From positions 310,001 to 374,000 of the forward strand of contig JAJYYE010000010.1 of the NCBI GenBank assembly GCA_021801265.1: a stretch of 64,000 nucleotides of DNA, written 5' to 3'. The position numbers and the translations under genes were made by a program. The stretch is from Pseudomonadota bacterium. Lineage in GTDB: Bacteria; Pseudomonadota; Gammaproteobacteria; Halothiobacillales; Halothiobacillaceae. A model generated the notes under the pieces. That model was not told the DNA's origin, ran no database searches, and worked only from the letters and a program-made list of their open reading frames with translations. This document shows positions 45,957-53,902 of the stretch, piece by piece. The first letter of the stretch is position 1; each line of letters opens with the position of its first letter.

Positions 45957-46499
45957 CCTCAATACCCACCACCAAATCAATTGAAAAACTAAAAGAACAA
46001 AATTCGGGGCATAAATTTTGAGCCGGTTGCAGCAAGTACCAGCCACTTGAACAACCGAAAACGGCATCAATCAAAAATAATTGACGCATTAATAACATAC
46101 CCGCCAAAAACACCCCATCCAAAAATTCTTCACCCTCATCAAAAAAATCTCAATACGCTCCATCAAAGTCCATTGGGATGGAACGCCGAAACTTTTTTTG
46201 AAAAATTGTGTACTTCAAAAACGCACCACGTCAAGAACACAGTACATAACTTATGGCATAACAAGACCAAAACAGACTAAAAAATTGTAGTTGAATTGAA
46301 TTTTGCAATAGCAGAATGGTTAAACGATGACAAAAGTGCTTACAATCATTACCTAATATAAGAGAATCAAACCATGGCGCCATAAAAAAAATTTTATTGT
46401 TTCAAAATCCAAGCGCACTAAAGTATGCAGGGTCGAATGACAATAAAAGGCCACCAAGCCAACTTGGCGCGATACGCGTCCGAAGAGGAGAGGATGATA
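45957..46499. promoter_or_regulatory. Divergent regulatory region between rhodanese set and soxXA
   Basis: 543 bases without a believable gene, clearly AT-richer than its surroundings. It must hold the promoters for both directions. Visible are a 10-base palindrome ATGGCGCCAT (46374-46383) followed by an A/T run, and a small hairpin CCAAG/CTTGG near 46455. I could not pick out a confident sigma-70 or sigma-54 promoter. Short plus-strand open frames here lack ribosome sites and family similarity. Confidence 0.5.
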
Positions 46500-46892
46500 A
46501 TGACACCAAAGATCAGAACGTTAACCACAACAAGCGCAGCCGTCTTTCTGGCGATCAGTTTTGCATTTGCAGGTTCAGCCGGCGCCGCGGAGGCTTCTGC
46601 CAAGCCCACGCTAACCCAGGATCAACAGGCAGGTAAAGATATCGCCTTCAGCAAAAGCGAGGGCAACTGCCTTGCCTGCCACGCCATTGCCAATGGTGAA
46701 TTACCCGGCAATATTGGTCCAATGTTGGTTGCCATGAAAATTCGTTATCCTAACAAGGAAGACTTATTCAAAGTCATCTGGGATCCGCGCGAGAAATTCG
46801 GGAAAGGCATCATTATGCCGCCCTTCGGCGATCATAAAATCCTGACCAAAGAACAGATCGACCAAGTGGTTGATTACCTGTACACCCTCTAA
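46500..46892 (+). CDS. soxX: Sulfur-oxidation cytochrome c SoxX
   Basis: 130 residues. Signal peptide (residues 1-28, ending SAGAAEA) and one heme motif CLACH in GNCLACHAIANGELPGNIGP, the SoxX pattern; the distal methionine is likely in GIIMPPFGDH. SoxX pairs with SoxA to attach thiosulfate to the SoxY cysteine in the periplasm. Start at 46500 fits a GAGGAGAGG ribosome site; ATG 46494 is possible. soxA follows after 43 bases. Confidence 0.95.
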   Translation: MTPKIRTLTTTSAAVFLAISFAFAGSAGAAEASAKPTLTQDQQAGKDIAFSKSEGNCLACHAIANGELPGNIGPMLVAMKIRYPNKEDLFKVIWDPREKFGKGIIMPPFGDHKILTKEQIDQVVDYLYTL

Positions 46893-46935
46893 GCGCAGCG
46901 AAAATCTGGCTATCAACAACGAGGAGCTCGTTAGA

Positions 46936-47820
46936 ATGAAAAAAATTGTACCCACCCTTTTAATTGTCGGGCTAATTGCGGGCATTGGCAGCGCCGTGGC
47001 TGCAGATGCAAAGTTCAACCCATTGAACAATCCCAGTAATCCCGAAGAATTTGCCAAGGAATTCCGTAACTATTTTTACCAGAATTTCCCGCAAATCAAG
47101 CATGACGAATACAACATGGGCACATATGGCTTTGATAAAGATGCCTACTCCCAATATAAAGACATGATGGAGTTCCCACCCCAGGATGATTACATTGCCA
47201 AAGGCAAGAAAATTTGGAACGAGTATCGCTTGCCAGACGGCAAACCCCTTTCTTCTTGCGTGGGCGATGCTAAGGGACTTCGGGCTAAATATCCCTACTT
47301 CAACCCGAAAGATGGCCAAGTGCACAACTTGGAGCTCGATCTGATCAACTGTCAGAAAAATGCGGGTGTACCGGCGGACAAGGTTTGGGGACCCAAGCAG
47401 GGCTATGCTGATTTGGCTGCTGTTTCTGCCTACCTGTCTAGTGAATCAGATGGCATGAAGGTTGATGTTCAGATCCCGAAGGATCCCCGCGCTACTGAAG
47501 CATTTAATAATGGGAAAGAGATGTTTTTCCGCAAAACAGGGCAACTCAACCTCTCCTGTGCAGACTGCCACATGTATCACGCCACACAACGTACTCGCGC
47601 AGAAATTCTGCATACGGGGATTGGCAATACCTCTGGGTTCCCCGTGTATCGCTATAGCAAACAAAACATGGTTACTCTGAATAATCGTTTGTTTGGCTGC
47701 ATGCGCGATACGCGAGCCATACCGTTCCCGCAGTATTCTGAGCAGTTCCGTGACTTGGAATACTTCCTTGCCTATATCGATAACGGCCAAGTGATCAATG
47801 GGCCTGCATTACGCAAATAA
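46936..47820 (+). CDS. soxA: Sulfur-oxidation cytochrome c SoxA
   Basis: 294 residues. Signal peptide (MKKIVPTLLIVGLIAGIGSA). One heme motif CADCH (about residue 190) and the conserved C-terminal FGCMRDTRAIPF whose cysteine is the persulfide heme ligand. The N-terminal half has CVGDA and NCQK cysteines instead of a second CxxCH, so it is the monoheme form with a probable disulfide. With SoxX it forms the L-cysteine S-thiosulfotransferase. A terminator follows. soxY and soxZ are not in the window. Confidence 0.96.
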   Translation: MKKIVPTLLIVGLIAGIGSAVAADAKFNPLNNPSNPEEFAKEFRNYFYQNFPQIKHDEYNMGTYGFDKDAYSQYKDMMEFPPQDDYIAKGKKIWNEYRLPDGKPLSSCVGDAKGLRAKYPYFNPKDGQVHNLELDLINCQKNAGVPADKVWGPKQGYADLAAVSAYLSSESDGMKVDVQIPKDPRATEAFNNGKEMFFRKTGQLNLSCADCHMYHATQRTRAEILHTGIGNTSGFPVYRYSKQNMVTLNNRLFGCMRDTRAIPFPQYSEQFRDLEYFLAYIDNGQVINGPALRK

Positions 47821-47844
47821 TTTTCATTAATTATCAGACTCACC

Positions 47845-47868
47845 AGCCAGCGAAAGCTGGCTTTTTTT
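47845..47868 (+). terminator. Terminator after soxA
   Basis: Stem AGCCAGC / GCTGGCT (47845-47851, 47856-47862) with GAAA tetraloop and seven T residues; 25 bases after the soxA stop. Confidence 0.95.
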
Positions 47869-47900
47869 GTTTCCGGCTTGTGCAGTTAGTCAGAGGCTCG

Positions 47901-48665
47901 CTAACGAACCGCATAAATTAGATACAAAATACCCAAGATAAATCCAGCGATAATCAACACGGCCACACCAAAATGGCGACCGATAAATTCAATAATCTCC
48001 GCTTCAGTTCTCTGTACCTGACCACGCCAGTCAAAATATCGCCGAATCACAAGAAAGGCGCCCACAACACACATAAAAATCAGGCCGATAACCAACCCAT
48101 AGCGATGCAACCAATCAATAATCATATGAATATAGTTACCAAAAAAATATCCTAGAATAATAAATTCACTAATACCAATAATAACAGCGGGCGTATTAAA
48201 GCGTAAAAAAACACCATAATTAAGTTTAAAAACTCCGGCCATTGCCGGAGTAACCCAAGACAAGGGGCCACTGAGACGCGCAATAAATACAGCAAAAGCG
48301 CCACGTTTCTCGAAAAAAACCACCCCTTTCTCGTAGTTTTCACGGTGAATCAATCGACCGATCATCGGCCAATGTTGCAGCCGATCAAATAATCCTATGC
48401 CATAACGCCGCCCCATCCAGTAGCTTAAGTTATCGCCTAAAATCCCGCCCGTATACAAAACAGTCATTACAATCCACAGTTCAAGCACCTCCATCCCTGC
48501 AAGAATAGCGCCCGCAAGAAAGAAAAACTCACCGAACACAATGAGTGAAAAAGGGATAACTGTTTCAAAAAAAGAACCTAAAAATAAAATGGAATAAGCG
48601 TAACTACGGTGCTGCTGTAAAAATGGGATTATTTGCTCAAAAGACGAAAAATTAGCGAATGACAT
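47901..48665 (-). CDS. DedA-family membrane protein
   Basis: 254 residues, about six hydrophobic segments. DedA (SNARE-associated/VTT) features: ETVIPFSLIVFGEFFFLAGA, GDNLSYWMGRRYG and FIARLSGPLSWVTPAMAGVF. Family members are lipid scramblase- or flippase-like and matter for membrane homeostasis; some flip undecaprenyl phosphate or phosphatidylethanolamine. It overlaps the end of the glycosyltransferase gene by 14 bases and may act with it. Codons are more AT-rich than in neighbouring genes. ATG at 48665 or 48674. Confidence 0.9.
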   Translation of the reverse strand: MSFANFSSFEQIIPFLQQHRSYAYSILFLGSFFETVIPFSLIVFGEFFFLAGAILAGMEVLELWIVMTVLYTGGILGDNLSYWMGRRYGIGLFDRLQHWPMIGRLIHRENYEKGVVFFEKRGAFAVFIARLSGPLSWVTPAMAGVFKLNYGVFLRFNTPAVIIGISEFIILGYFFGNYIHMIIDWLHRYGLVIGLIFMCVVGAFLVIRRYFDWRGQVQRTEAEIIEFIGRHFGVAVLIIAGFILGILYLIYAVR

Positions 48666-50550
48666 CGTATCCACGCAGTTTTTTCATACGCATGGGCATT
48701 AAAGACTCGACGAGCCAACGGAGCCCTTGCCTGAAATAACCCCTGGCCTCAAAACGACGCACCGAAGTAGCGACTTGATTACTGGGAATAAAGAAGAATC
48801 GACCATACCGGCGACATTCACGGATAAATACCAAATCTTCAGAAAACCTCAATTCCGGGTCAAAACCAATACCCCGAGCGATTGGGGTTCGTGCCACCTG
48901 AACTGCATAAGAACTTCGCGTCACACGATGAATAATATCGTAAATAATAAACCACCAGCGGGCATAAAGCCGAGCGGGTTGTGCGGGCAAAACCCGCGTT
49001 GTCCCGACACTGAGCCCCATCGAACCATGTCGATTAATCCAGGTATTAATCTGATGCAAGGCATGCGGTGCCAGTTGTGTGTCCGCATCGCAAAAAATCA
49101 CCCATTCAGAATGAATTGATACCCTGCTTAACCCTGCGTTTTTTGCGTTAGAAACGCCCAGCTCGCTGCGTAATACCTGTAGCGATACGGGTGAATCTGA
49201 ACTCACGGCGTAACGCTCGGCGATTTCCCACGTGGCATCCGTAGAGCCGTTTTCCACTATGATGACCTCAAAACGATCGGCGGGATATCGCTGCGCTAAA
49301 ACCGCATCTAAGGTTCGGCCAAGCTCCGCTGCTTCATTGTGGGCAGGAATGATAATGGTGAAAAAGTTTTTATATAACAATCCGGATATCGACTCTAAAA
49401 TATGCTCAACCGACTCCTCAGTGCGCCAAGGAGGTGAAAACAACTGGGTCTCCGTAATCTCATGTAATGCTGCAGTTAAATCAAAACCTTCTTTCTGTTC
49501 ACGGGTAACAAAATGCTTCAAACTATCAAGATAATAGCCCAGATATTCTTGCTCAGTTTGATTTGGTGTAGGAATAAGCAGCGCCTGTTTACTATGCTCG
49601 ACTAAATCCATGACAGTGGTGTAGCCTGCCCGAGAGATAATACATTTGGCACGACCAAACAACTCCTGCCTAAGCTGGCCACTGGCCAGGGGATGAATGA
49701 TCAGGTTATCTTTCTGAAACTCTGCATATTGTTCTATATTAGCGGCAGGATCTCCCAAAATAAAAACCTTAATACCGGGAAGATAGCGGGCTTGTAATAA
49801 TAAGTTTTTAACAAATGTTTCCTTGTGTTCCTGTAAATAGCCACTAATTACAAACAGGTAATCGATATCCTGATTCATCTCTAAATGAGGATAAGATGAT
49901 AGAATTCCGATATATTGATTTTTTGCGTCATTGAGGACAGGTGTGTGTGACAAATTACCGGTCAAATTACTACTGGGACAAGGATAATCCGGAATAAAGA
50001 TTTGATCGAACTTTTTCAATGCGGCAGCATTCAAATGATCACTTAACCAACTTATTTCCTGCAATCCTTTCGGTGGTATAAAAGCGATTTGATGAGAGAG
50101 TATAAACGAGGGCGTCCAGCGACTATAAAACCCGTATCGGCCATCACTAAATACAAAATCATATTCTGTGGCGGAGTGCTCAAACTGGCGATGCTCTTTC
50201 TGAATTAAAACCCAGGTTTTAAATAAATCAAAAATCAAAAATCGATAAAACCGCCAGCCAGTGCCGCGCTCTAGTGGGGGATAATCTTCCCTGTCTTGCC
50301 AGTCTATTGCGGGATTATCCGCCAGCTCTAAGCGTAAAAATGCCAATGCATTACCCGTGGACACGATGGTAATCTGATAACCTTGCGCCAAAAAAGCGTT
50401 AATTAATACCAAACTGCGCGTCGCATGCCCCAAACCCAGCGAACTCACCGCAAACAAGGCTCGGGGGCTGATTACAGTGGGTTTCAAGGCATTGGGGGTG
50501 GCTGGCTCAGTGGGAAAATTCACTGACTTATTTGATAAATACTCTAGCAT
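48652..50550 (-). CDS. Two-domain glycosyltransferase (GT28-like N-terminus, GT2 C-terminus)
   Basis: 632 residues. Residues about 30-370 resemble MurG/GT28-like enzymes: ALFAVSSLGLGHATRSLVL at the start and a donor-site pattern CIISRAGYTTVMDLVEHSKQ, with PTPNQTEQEYLG. Residues about 390-630 are a GT2 (GT-A fold) domain: FFTIIIPAHNEAAELGR, VIIVENGSTDATWE, a metal-binding DAD in IFCDADTQLAP, and LRFSEDLVFIRECRRYG. Such a fusion is unusual. Predicted to build a glycolipid or surface glycan. It starts on the moaB stop (TAATG) and overlaps dedA. AT-rich relative to its neighbours, hinting at acquisition by transfer. Confidence 0.85.
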   Translation of the reverse strand: MLEYLSNKSVNFPTEPATPNALKPTVISPRALFAVSSLGLGHATRSLVLINAFLAQGYQITIVSTGNALAFLRLELADNPAIDWQDREDYPPLERGTGWRFYRFLIFDLFKTWVLIQKEHRQFEHSATEYDFVFSDGRYGFYSRWTPSFILSHQIAFIPPKGLQEISWLSDHLNAAALKKFDQIFIPDYPCPSSNLTGNLSHTPVLNDAKNQYIGILSSYPHLEMNQDIDYLFVISGYLQEHKETFVKNLLLQARYLPGIKVFILGDPAANIEQYAEFQKDNLIIHPLASGQLRQELFGRAKCIISRAGYTTVMDLVEHSKQALLIPTPNQTEQEYLGYYLDSLKHFVTREQKEGFDLTAALHEITETQLFSPPWRTEESVEHILESISGLLYKNFFTIIIPAHNEAAELGRTLDAVLAQRYPADRFEVIIVENGSTDATWEIAERYAVSSDSPVSLQVLRSELGVSNAKNAGLSRVSIHSEWVIFCDADTQLAPHALHQINTWINRHGSMGLSVGTTRVLPAQPARLYARWWFIIYDIIHRVTRSSYAVQVARTPIARGIGFDPELRFSEDLVFIRECRRYGRFFFIPSNQVATSVRRFEARGYFRQGLRWLVESLMPMRMKKLRGYDVIR

Positions 50551-51068
50551 TATTGTTCATTCAGTCGCGGCATGAGCTCCACCATGTTGCATGGTTGGGT
50601 CCGATGATCGAGCTGCTTTTGGATGATTTGATCCCATGCGTCCCGGCACGCACTGGTCGATCCGGGTAATACGAATAGGTAGGTCCCATTAGCAACGCCT
50701 GCTGTCGCGCGGGACTGCAGGGTAGATGTGCCAATCACTTGCCACGACACCCAACGAAAAATCTCGCCGAACCCTTCAATTTCCTTATCCATGAGCGGCT
50801 TGAGTGCTTCAGGCGTGCCATCGCGCCCCGTTAACCCCGTACCACCGGTCGTAATGACGACCTGACAGGCCGTTTGATGAATCCAGTGAGACACAGTTGC
50901 GCGAATTGCATATTTATCATCCCGCACGATCTGCCGATCAAAGATTTGATGCCCCGCTTGGGTGATTAACGCTTTCAAAAGATCCCCAGAACGATCATCG
51001 GCTAGAGAGCGGGTATCTGAAATCGTGAGCACAGCTATATTGAGTGGGATAAAATCACGCGATGTCAT
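50550..51068 (-). CDS. moaB: Molybdenum cofactor biosynthesis protein MoaB
   Basis: 172 residues, MogA/MoaB fold. LTISDTRSLADDRSGDLL and the MPT-binding TTGGTGLTGRDGTPEAL segment with VLPGSTSACRDAWDQI. It binds or adenylylates molybdopterin; E. coli MoaB itself is non-essential. It ends on the start of the glycosyltransferase gene. No other Mo-cofactor gene is nearby. Confidence 0.93.
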   Translation of the reverse strand: MTSRDFIPLNIAVLTISDTRSLADDRSGDLLKALITQAGHQIFDRQIVRDDKYAIRATVSHWIHQTACQVVITTGGTGLTGRDGTPEALKPLMDKEIEGFGEIFRWVSWQVIGTSTLQSRATAGVANGTYLFVLPGSTSACRDAWDQIIQKQLDHRTQPCNMVELMPRLNEQ

Positions 51069-51112
51069 TGCGCATCTCCTAACCTATTGATAAATAATTG
51101 AATTTCATGATG

Positions 51113-51364
51113 TCAATCATGGTCCAATCGGAGCAGCTCATCTTGTGGTGAAGCAACTGCGCATTTTATACACGTTAAATGCTGCCCTAACATGACCATT
51201 CGACCGAAACTGCTTTCTATCCAGCTTCGATCAATCCACGGAGGATTATGCCGGACATGTTGATGATGGCCGCACTCAAGCCGGGCAAACCAATCCCCGT
51301 GGTTATCCCTGTGAAATGAACGAATGGCGCGTTCCGGTGCGCAGTCATTGACAGATGCCGTCAT
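51113..51364 (-). CDS. DUF3565 family protein
   Basis: 83 residues with the DUF3565 pattern: IRSFHRDNHGDWFARLECGH, then HVRHNPPWIDRSW and the C-terminal LTCIKC. Cys and His residues (CGHHQHVRH and CIKC) suggest a small zinc-binding protein. Function unknown. 22 bases after rimO on the same strand. Confidence 0.85.
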   Translation of the reverse strand: MTASVNDCAPERAIRSFHRDNHGDWFARLECGHHQHVRHNPPWIDRSWIESSFGRMVMLGQHLTCIKCAVASPQDELLRLDHD

Positions 51365-51386
51365 GGCCCTACTCGGTTTCGCCCCA

Positions 51387-52742
51387 TTATTCTAGCGGTA
51401 CCGCCCATAAATCATGTTCGTCTGCATCCGTAATTTCGACTTCAACAAAATCACCCGGCCGCACATCTGTGATATCGGGTAAATAAACCACGCCATCAAT
51501 TTCCGGGGCGTCACCGGCACCCCGGCCAATCGCGCCCGACTCATCGACCTCATCAATCAAAATCGCCATCGTTTGGCCAATTTTACCGGACAATTTCGCC
51601 GCACTAATGGCCGCCTGTTTTTCCATAAATCGCGCCAATCGCTCCTGCTTGAGTGATTCGGGCACTGGATTCGCTAATTGATTCGCAGGCGCCCCATCGA
51701 CGGGTGAGTAGGTAAACGCCCCAACCCGATCAAGTTGTGCTTCATCAAGAAAGTCGAGCAATTGAGAAAAGTCATCTTCCGTTTCGCCCGGAAAACCCAC
51801 AATAAAGGTCGAGCGTAACGTTATTTCCGAACAAATCTCTCGCCAGCCACGAATTCGCTCAAGGACATTTTCACTGGATGCCGGGCGTTTCATTGCTTTA
51901 AGAATGCGGGGGCTGGCGTGCTGGAATGGGATATCCAGGTAAGGCAGCACCAACCCTTCGGCCATTAAGGGAATCACCTCATCCACATGCGGATAAGGGT
52001 ATACATAATGCAGGCGAATCCACGCATCCATCTGGCCCAATTCCGCAGCTAATTCTTTGAAGCGCGTTTTAACGGGCTTACCACCGAAGAAATCGAGTTT
52101 ATACCGGGTATCCAAGCCATAAGCGCTGGTATCTTGCGATACGATCAGCAATTCACGCACGCCCGCATTAACGAGATTTTGCGCCTCGGTCAGCACGTCA
52201 CCGATGGGCCGACTCACCAAATCCCCACGCATACTGGGGATAATGCAAAAACTACAGCGATGGTTGCAGCCTTCGGAGATTTTGACATAGGCATAATGAC
52301 GGGGTGTTAGCTTGACGCCGACTTGGCTTTCGAAACGGGAAAGCCCGCGCGGAGCAGGCATTAAATCGGTGAACGGATCGTGACGGGGCGGTACGTATTG
52401 ATGCACTAACCCCATCACTTCGCTATACGCCTGAGGCCCGGTAATCGCCAATACATTGGGATGCGCCTGTTTAATCAGGGCTCCACCATCACGTGCGCCG
52501 AGGCAGCCCGTCACAATCACTTTGCCATTTTCGGCCAAGGCTTCACCGATGGCATCGAGTGATTCTTCAGTGGCCGAATCAATAAAACCGCAGGTATTAA
52601 CAATCACTAAATCCGCATCTTGATAGGCGCTGGACAGCTCATAGCCTTCAGCGCGCAGTTGCGTCAAAATACGTTCGGAATCGACTAATGCCTTGGGGCA
52701 ACCCAAGCTGACAAAACCGACACGCGGCACTGATGAATTCAT
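51387..52742 (-). CDS. rimO: Ribosomal protein S12 methylthiotransferase RimO
   Basis: 451 residues. Radical-SAM enzyme adding a methylthio group to Asp88 (E. coli numbering) of S12. N-terminal domain with three cluster cysteines ([34 protein letters not shown]), radical-SAM CNHRCSFC (about residues 155-162), and a C-terminal TRAM domain ([12 protein letters not shown]). Length is typical. Followed by DUF3565 and moaB on the same strand. Confidence 0.97.
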   Translation of the reverse strand: MNSSVPRVGFVSLGCPKALVDSERILTQLRAEGYELSSAYQDADLVIVNTCGFIDSATEESLDAIGEALAENGKVIVTGCLGARDGGALIKQAHPNVLAITGPQAYSEVMGLVHQYVPPRHDPFTDLMPAPRGLSRFESQVGVKLTPRHYAYVKISEGCNHRCSFCIIPSMRGDLVSRPIGDVLTEAQNLVNAGVRELLIVSQDTSAYGLDTRYKLDFFGGKPVKTRFKELAAELGQMDAWIRLHYVYPYPHVDEVIPLMAEGLVLPYLDIPFQHASPRILKAMKRPASSENVLERIRGWREICSEITLRSTFIVGFPGETEDDFSQLLDFLDEAQLDRVGAFTYSPVDGAPANQLANPVPESLKQERLARFMEKQAAISAAKLSGKIGQTMAILIDEVDESGAIGRGAGDAPEIDGVVYLPDITDVRPGDFVEVEITDADEHDLWAVPLE

Positions 52743-52805
52743 AAAACAATGACTCGAGAGTTAGGGCAATTGGAACTGGAGCGATGGGCGTTAGCGTAAA
52801 CGGCG

Positions 52806-53144
52806 TTATTCAGTTGGGCTGCCCTGGGTGGGCGCGACCATCTCGGTATACTCTTCCAAACGACCGTCTTCATGCTGGACATGCACTTTTAAATTATTTC
52901 GTTCAGCAAACTGCAGGATTGAATCAAACATCGCCAGATTTTCAGTGCGAAGATCGGGTTCAATTGCCAGCACTTTTTGCCCGTCGAGCACGGCTGGATG
53001 CAATCGACCCGAGAACACCAAACGATGCTGGTCAAACGTGGCATCCCAGCTGGCCAGCCGATCAATCCAATCGCTAGGGCGGAACCGTGCTCCGGATTTA
53101 GTCACGGATTCAATGAGATAACGATAAGACATGAGATTACTCAT
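52806..53144 (-). CDS. DUF3579 family protein
   Basis: 112 residues. YRYLIESVTKSGARFRPSDW matches the N-terminal pattern of DUF3579, a small family known mostly from beta- and gammaproteobacteria, including sulfur and ammonia oxidisers. No cysteines, soluble, mixed alpha/beta. ATG 53144 or 53129 could be the start. Function unknown. 63 bases before rimO on the same strand. Confidence 0.8.
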   Translation of the reverse strand: MSNLMSYRYLIESVTKSGARFRPSDWIDRLASWDATFDQHRLVFSGRLHPAVLDGQKVLAIEPDLRTENLAMFDSILQFAERNNLKVHVQHEDGRLEEYTEMVAPTQGSPTE

Positions 53145-53302
53145 AATGAATTCTAGTGGGGGTACATCAATCTCCTGATTCGCATCAAGAAATCGAGTAA
53201 ATTGGCTTGCATTCTAAATTAATTAAGCAATAAAAGCACTTGGCGGAATGCAACCGCTCGCCTAAAAGTCAGTTACATCAGTCTAATCGGAGTATTTTTC
53301 TT

Positions 53303-53836
53303 ATGTCGCCCCCGGTCGCGCAACCCAAGTTTCCCGTGGTTATCATCAACACGGGCGGTACACTGAACAAGCGTTATAACCCAATCACGGGGGCGTTGGT
53401 GGTACCCGCTGATGAACGAGCAATTACCCATCTTTTACAGTCTGCCTTACCCAATCTTGATCTTCATCTGATTGGACTCATTCACAAAGATAGTCTTGAT
53501 TTAACCAAAGAAGATCGCAGGCTCTTGGCCGCAGCCATTCACGCATTACCGAGCAATCTGAACAACGCGCCCATCGTGATCGTACATGGAACGGACACGC
53601 TGCACCTCACTGCTGAGTTCCTCAATAGTGGCGTGCTTAATCGGGTCGTGATTCTTACAGGGGCCATGCGCCCGGTCGAAATCGAGCCGATCGAAGCTGC
53701 TGTTCATTTAGGGCTCGCCCTAGGGTTTGCCGCAGCGCGACCACTGCCTGGGGTATATGTCGCTATGCATGGGCGGATTCTACCCTACCAACAGCTCGTT
53801 AAAAACCGGGATATCGGCGTTTTCCAAGCGGTTTGA
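53303..53836 (+). CDS. Half-length asparaginase-like protein (N-terminal domain only)
   Basis: 177 residues, against about 330 for true L-asparaginases. The N-terminal asparaginase signature is present (VVIINTGGTLNKRYNPITGA, with the first catalytic threonine) as is the second (IVIVHGTDTLHLTAEFL, with the Thr-Asp pair). It stops after RILPYQQLVKNRDIGVFQ, so the C-terminal domain that completes the active-site dimer is missing. Such short proteins occur as intact genes in several proteobacteria, so it is kept as a CDS; activity as asparaginase is doubtful. ATG at 53303 follows CGGAG. Confidence 0.75.
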   Translation: MSPPVAQPKFPVVIINTGGTLNKRYNPITGALVVPADERAITHLLQSALPNLDLHLIGLIHKDSLDLTKEDRRLLAAAIHALPSNLNNAPIVIVHGTDTLHLTAEFLNSGVLNRVVILTGAMRPVEIEPIEAAVHLGLALGFAAARPLPGVYVAMHGRILPYQQLVKNRDIGVFQAV

Positions 53837-53843
53837 CGCGCCA

Positions 53844-53866
53844 TAAAAAAACCCCGCAATCGCGGG
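53844..53866 (-). terminator. Terminator after soxB (minus strand)
   Basis: Minus-strand stem CCCCGC / GCGGGG (53861-53866 with 53851-53856) with 4-base loop, followed by seven T residues (53844-53850), 37 bases after the soxB stop. The plus strand has a weaker T run after the stem, so it may also serve the asparaginase-like gene. Confidence 0.9.
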
Positions 53867-53902
53867 GTGGGTTTTATCGTTCAACTCGAGATCAAATCAC
53901 GA

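Noticed and set aside
45957-46070. Upstream extension of the rhodanese with a hydrophobic stretch
   Set aside because: Could mimic a membrane anchor, but the better-placed ATG at 45956 has a purine-rich site and single-domain rhodaneses of this type are soluble.
46467-46482. Sigma-54-like promoter (TTGGCGCGATACGC) upstream of soxX
   Set aside because: The GC half matches but the TTGC element is missing at the required spacing.
46047-46499. Short plus-strand open frames upstream of soxX
   Set aside because: AT-rich, low-complexity translations without similarity to proteins; better read as a divergent promoter region.
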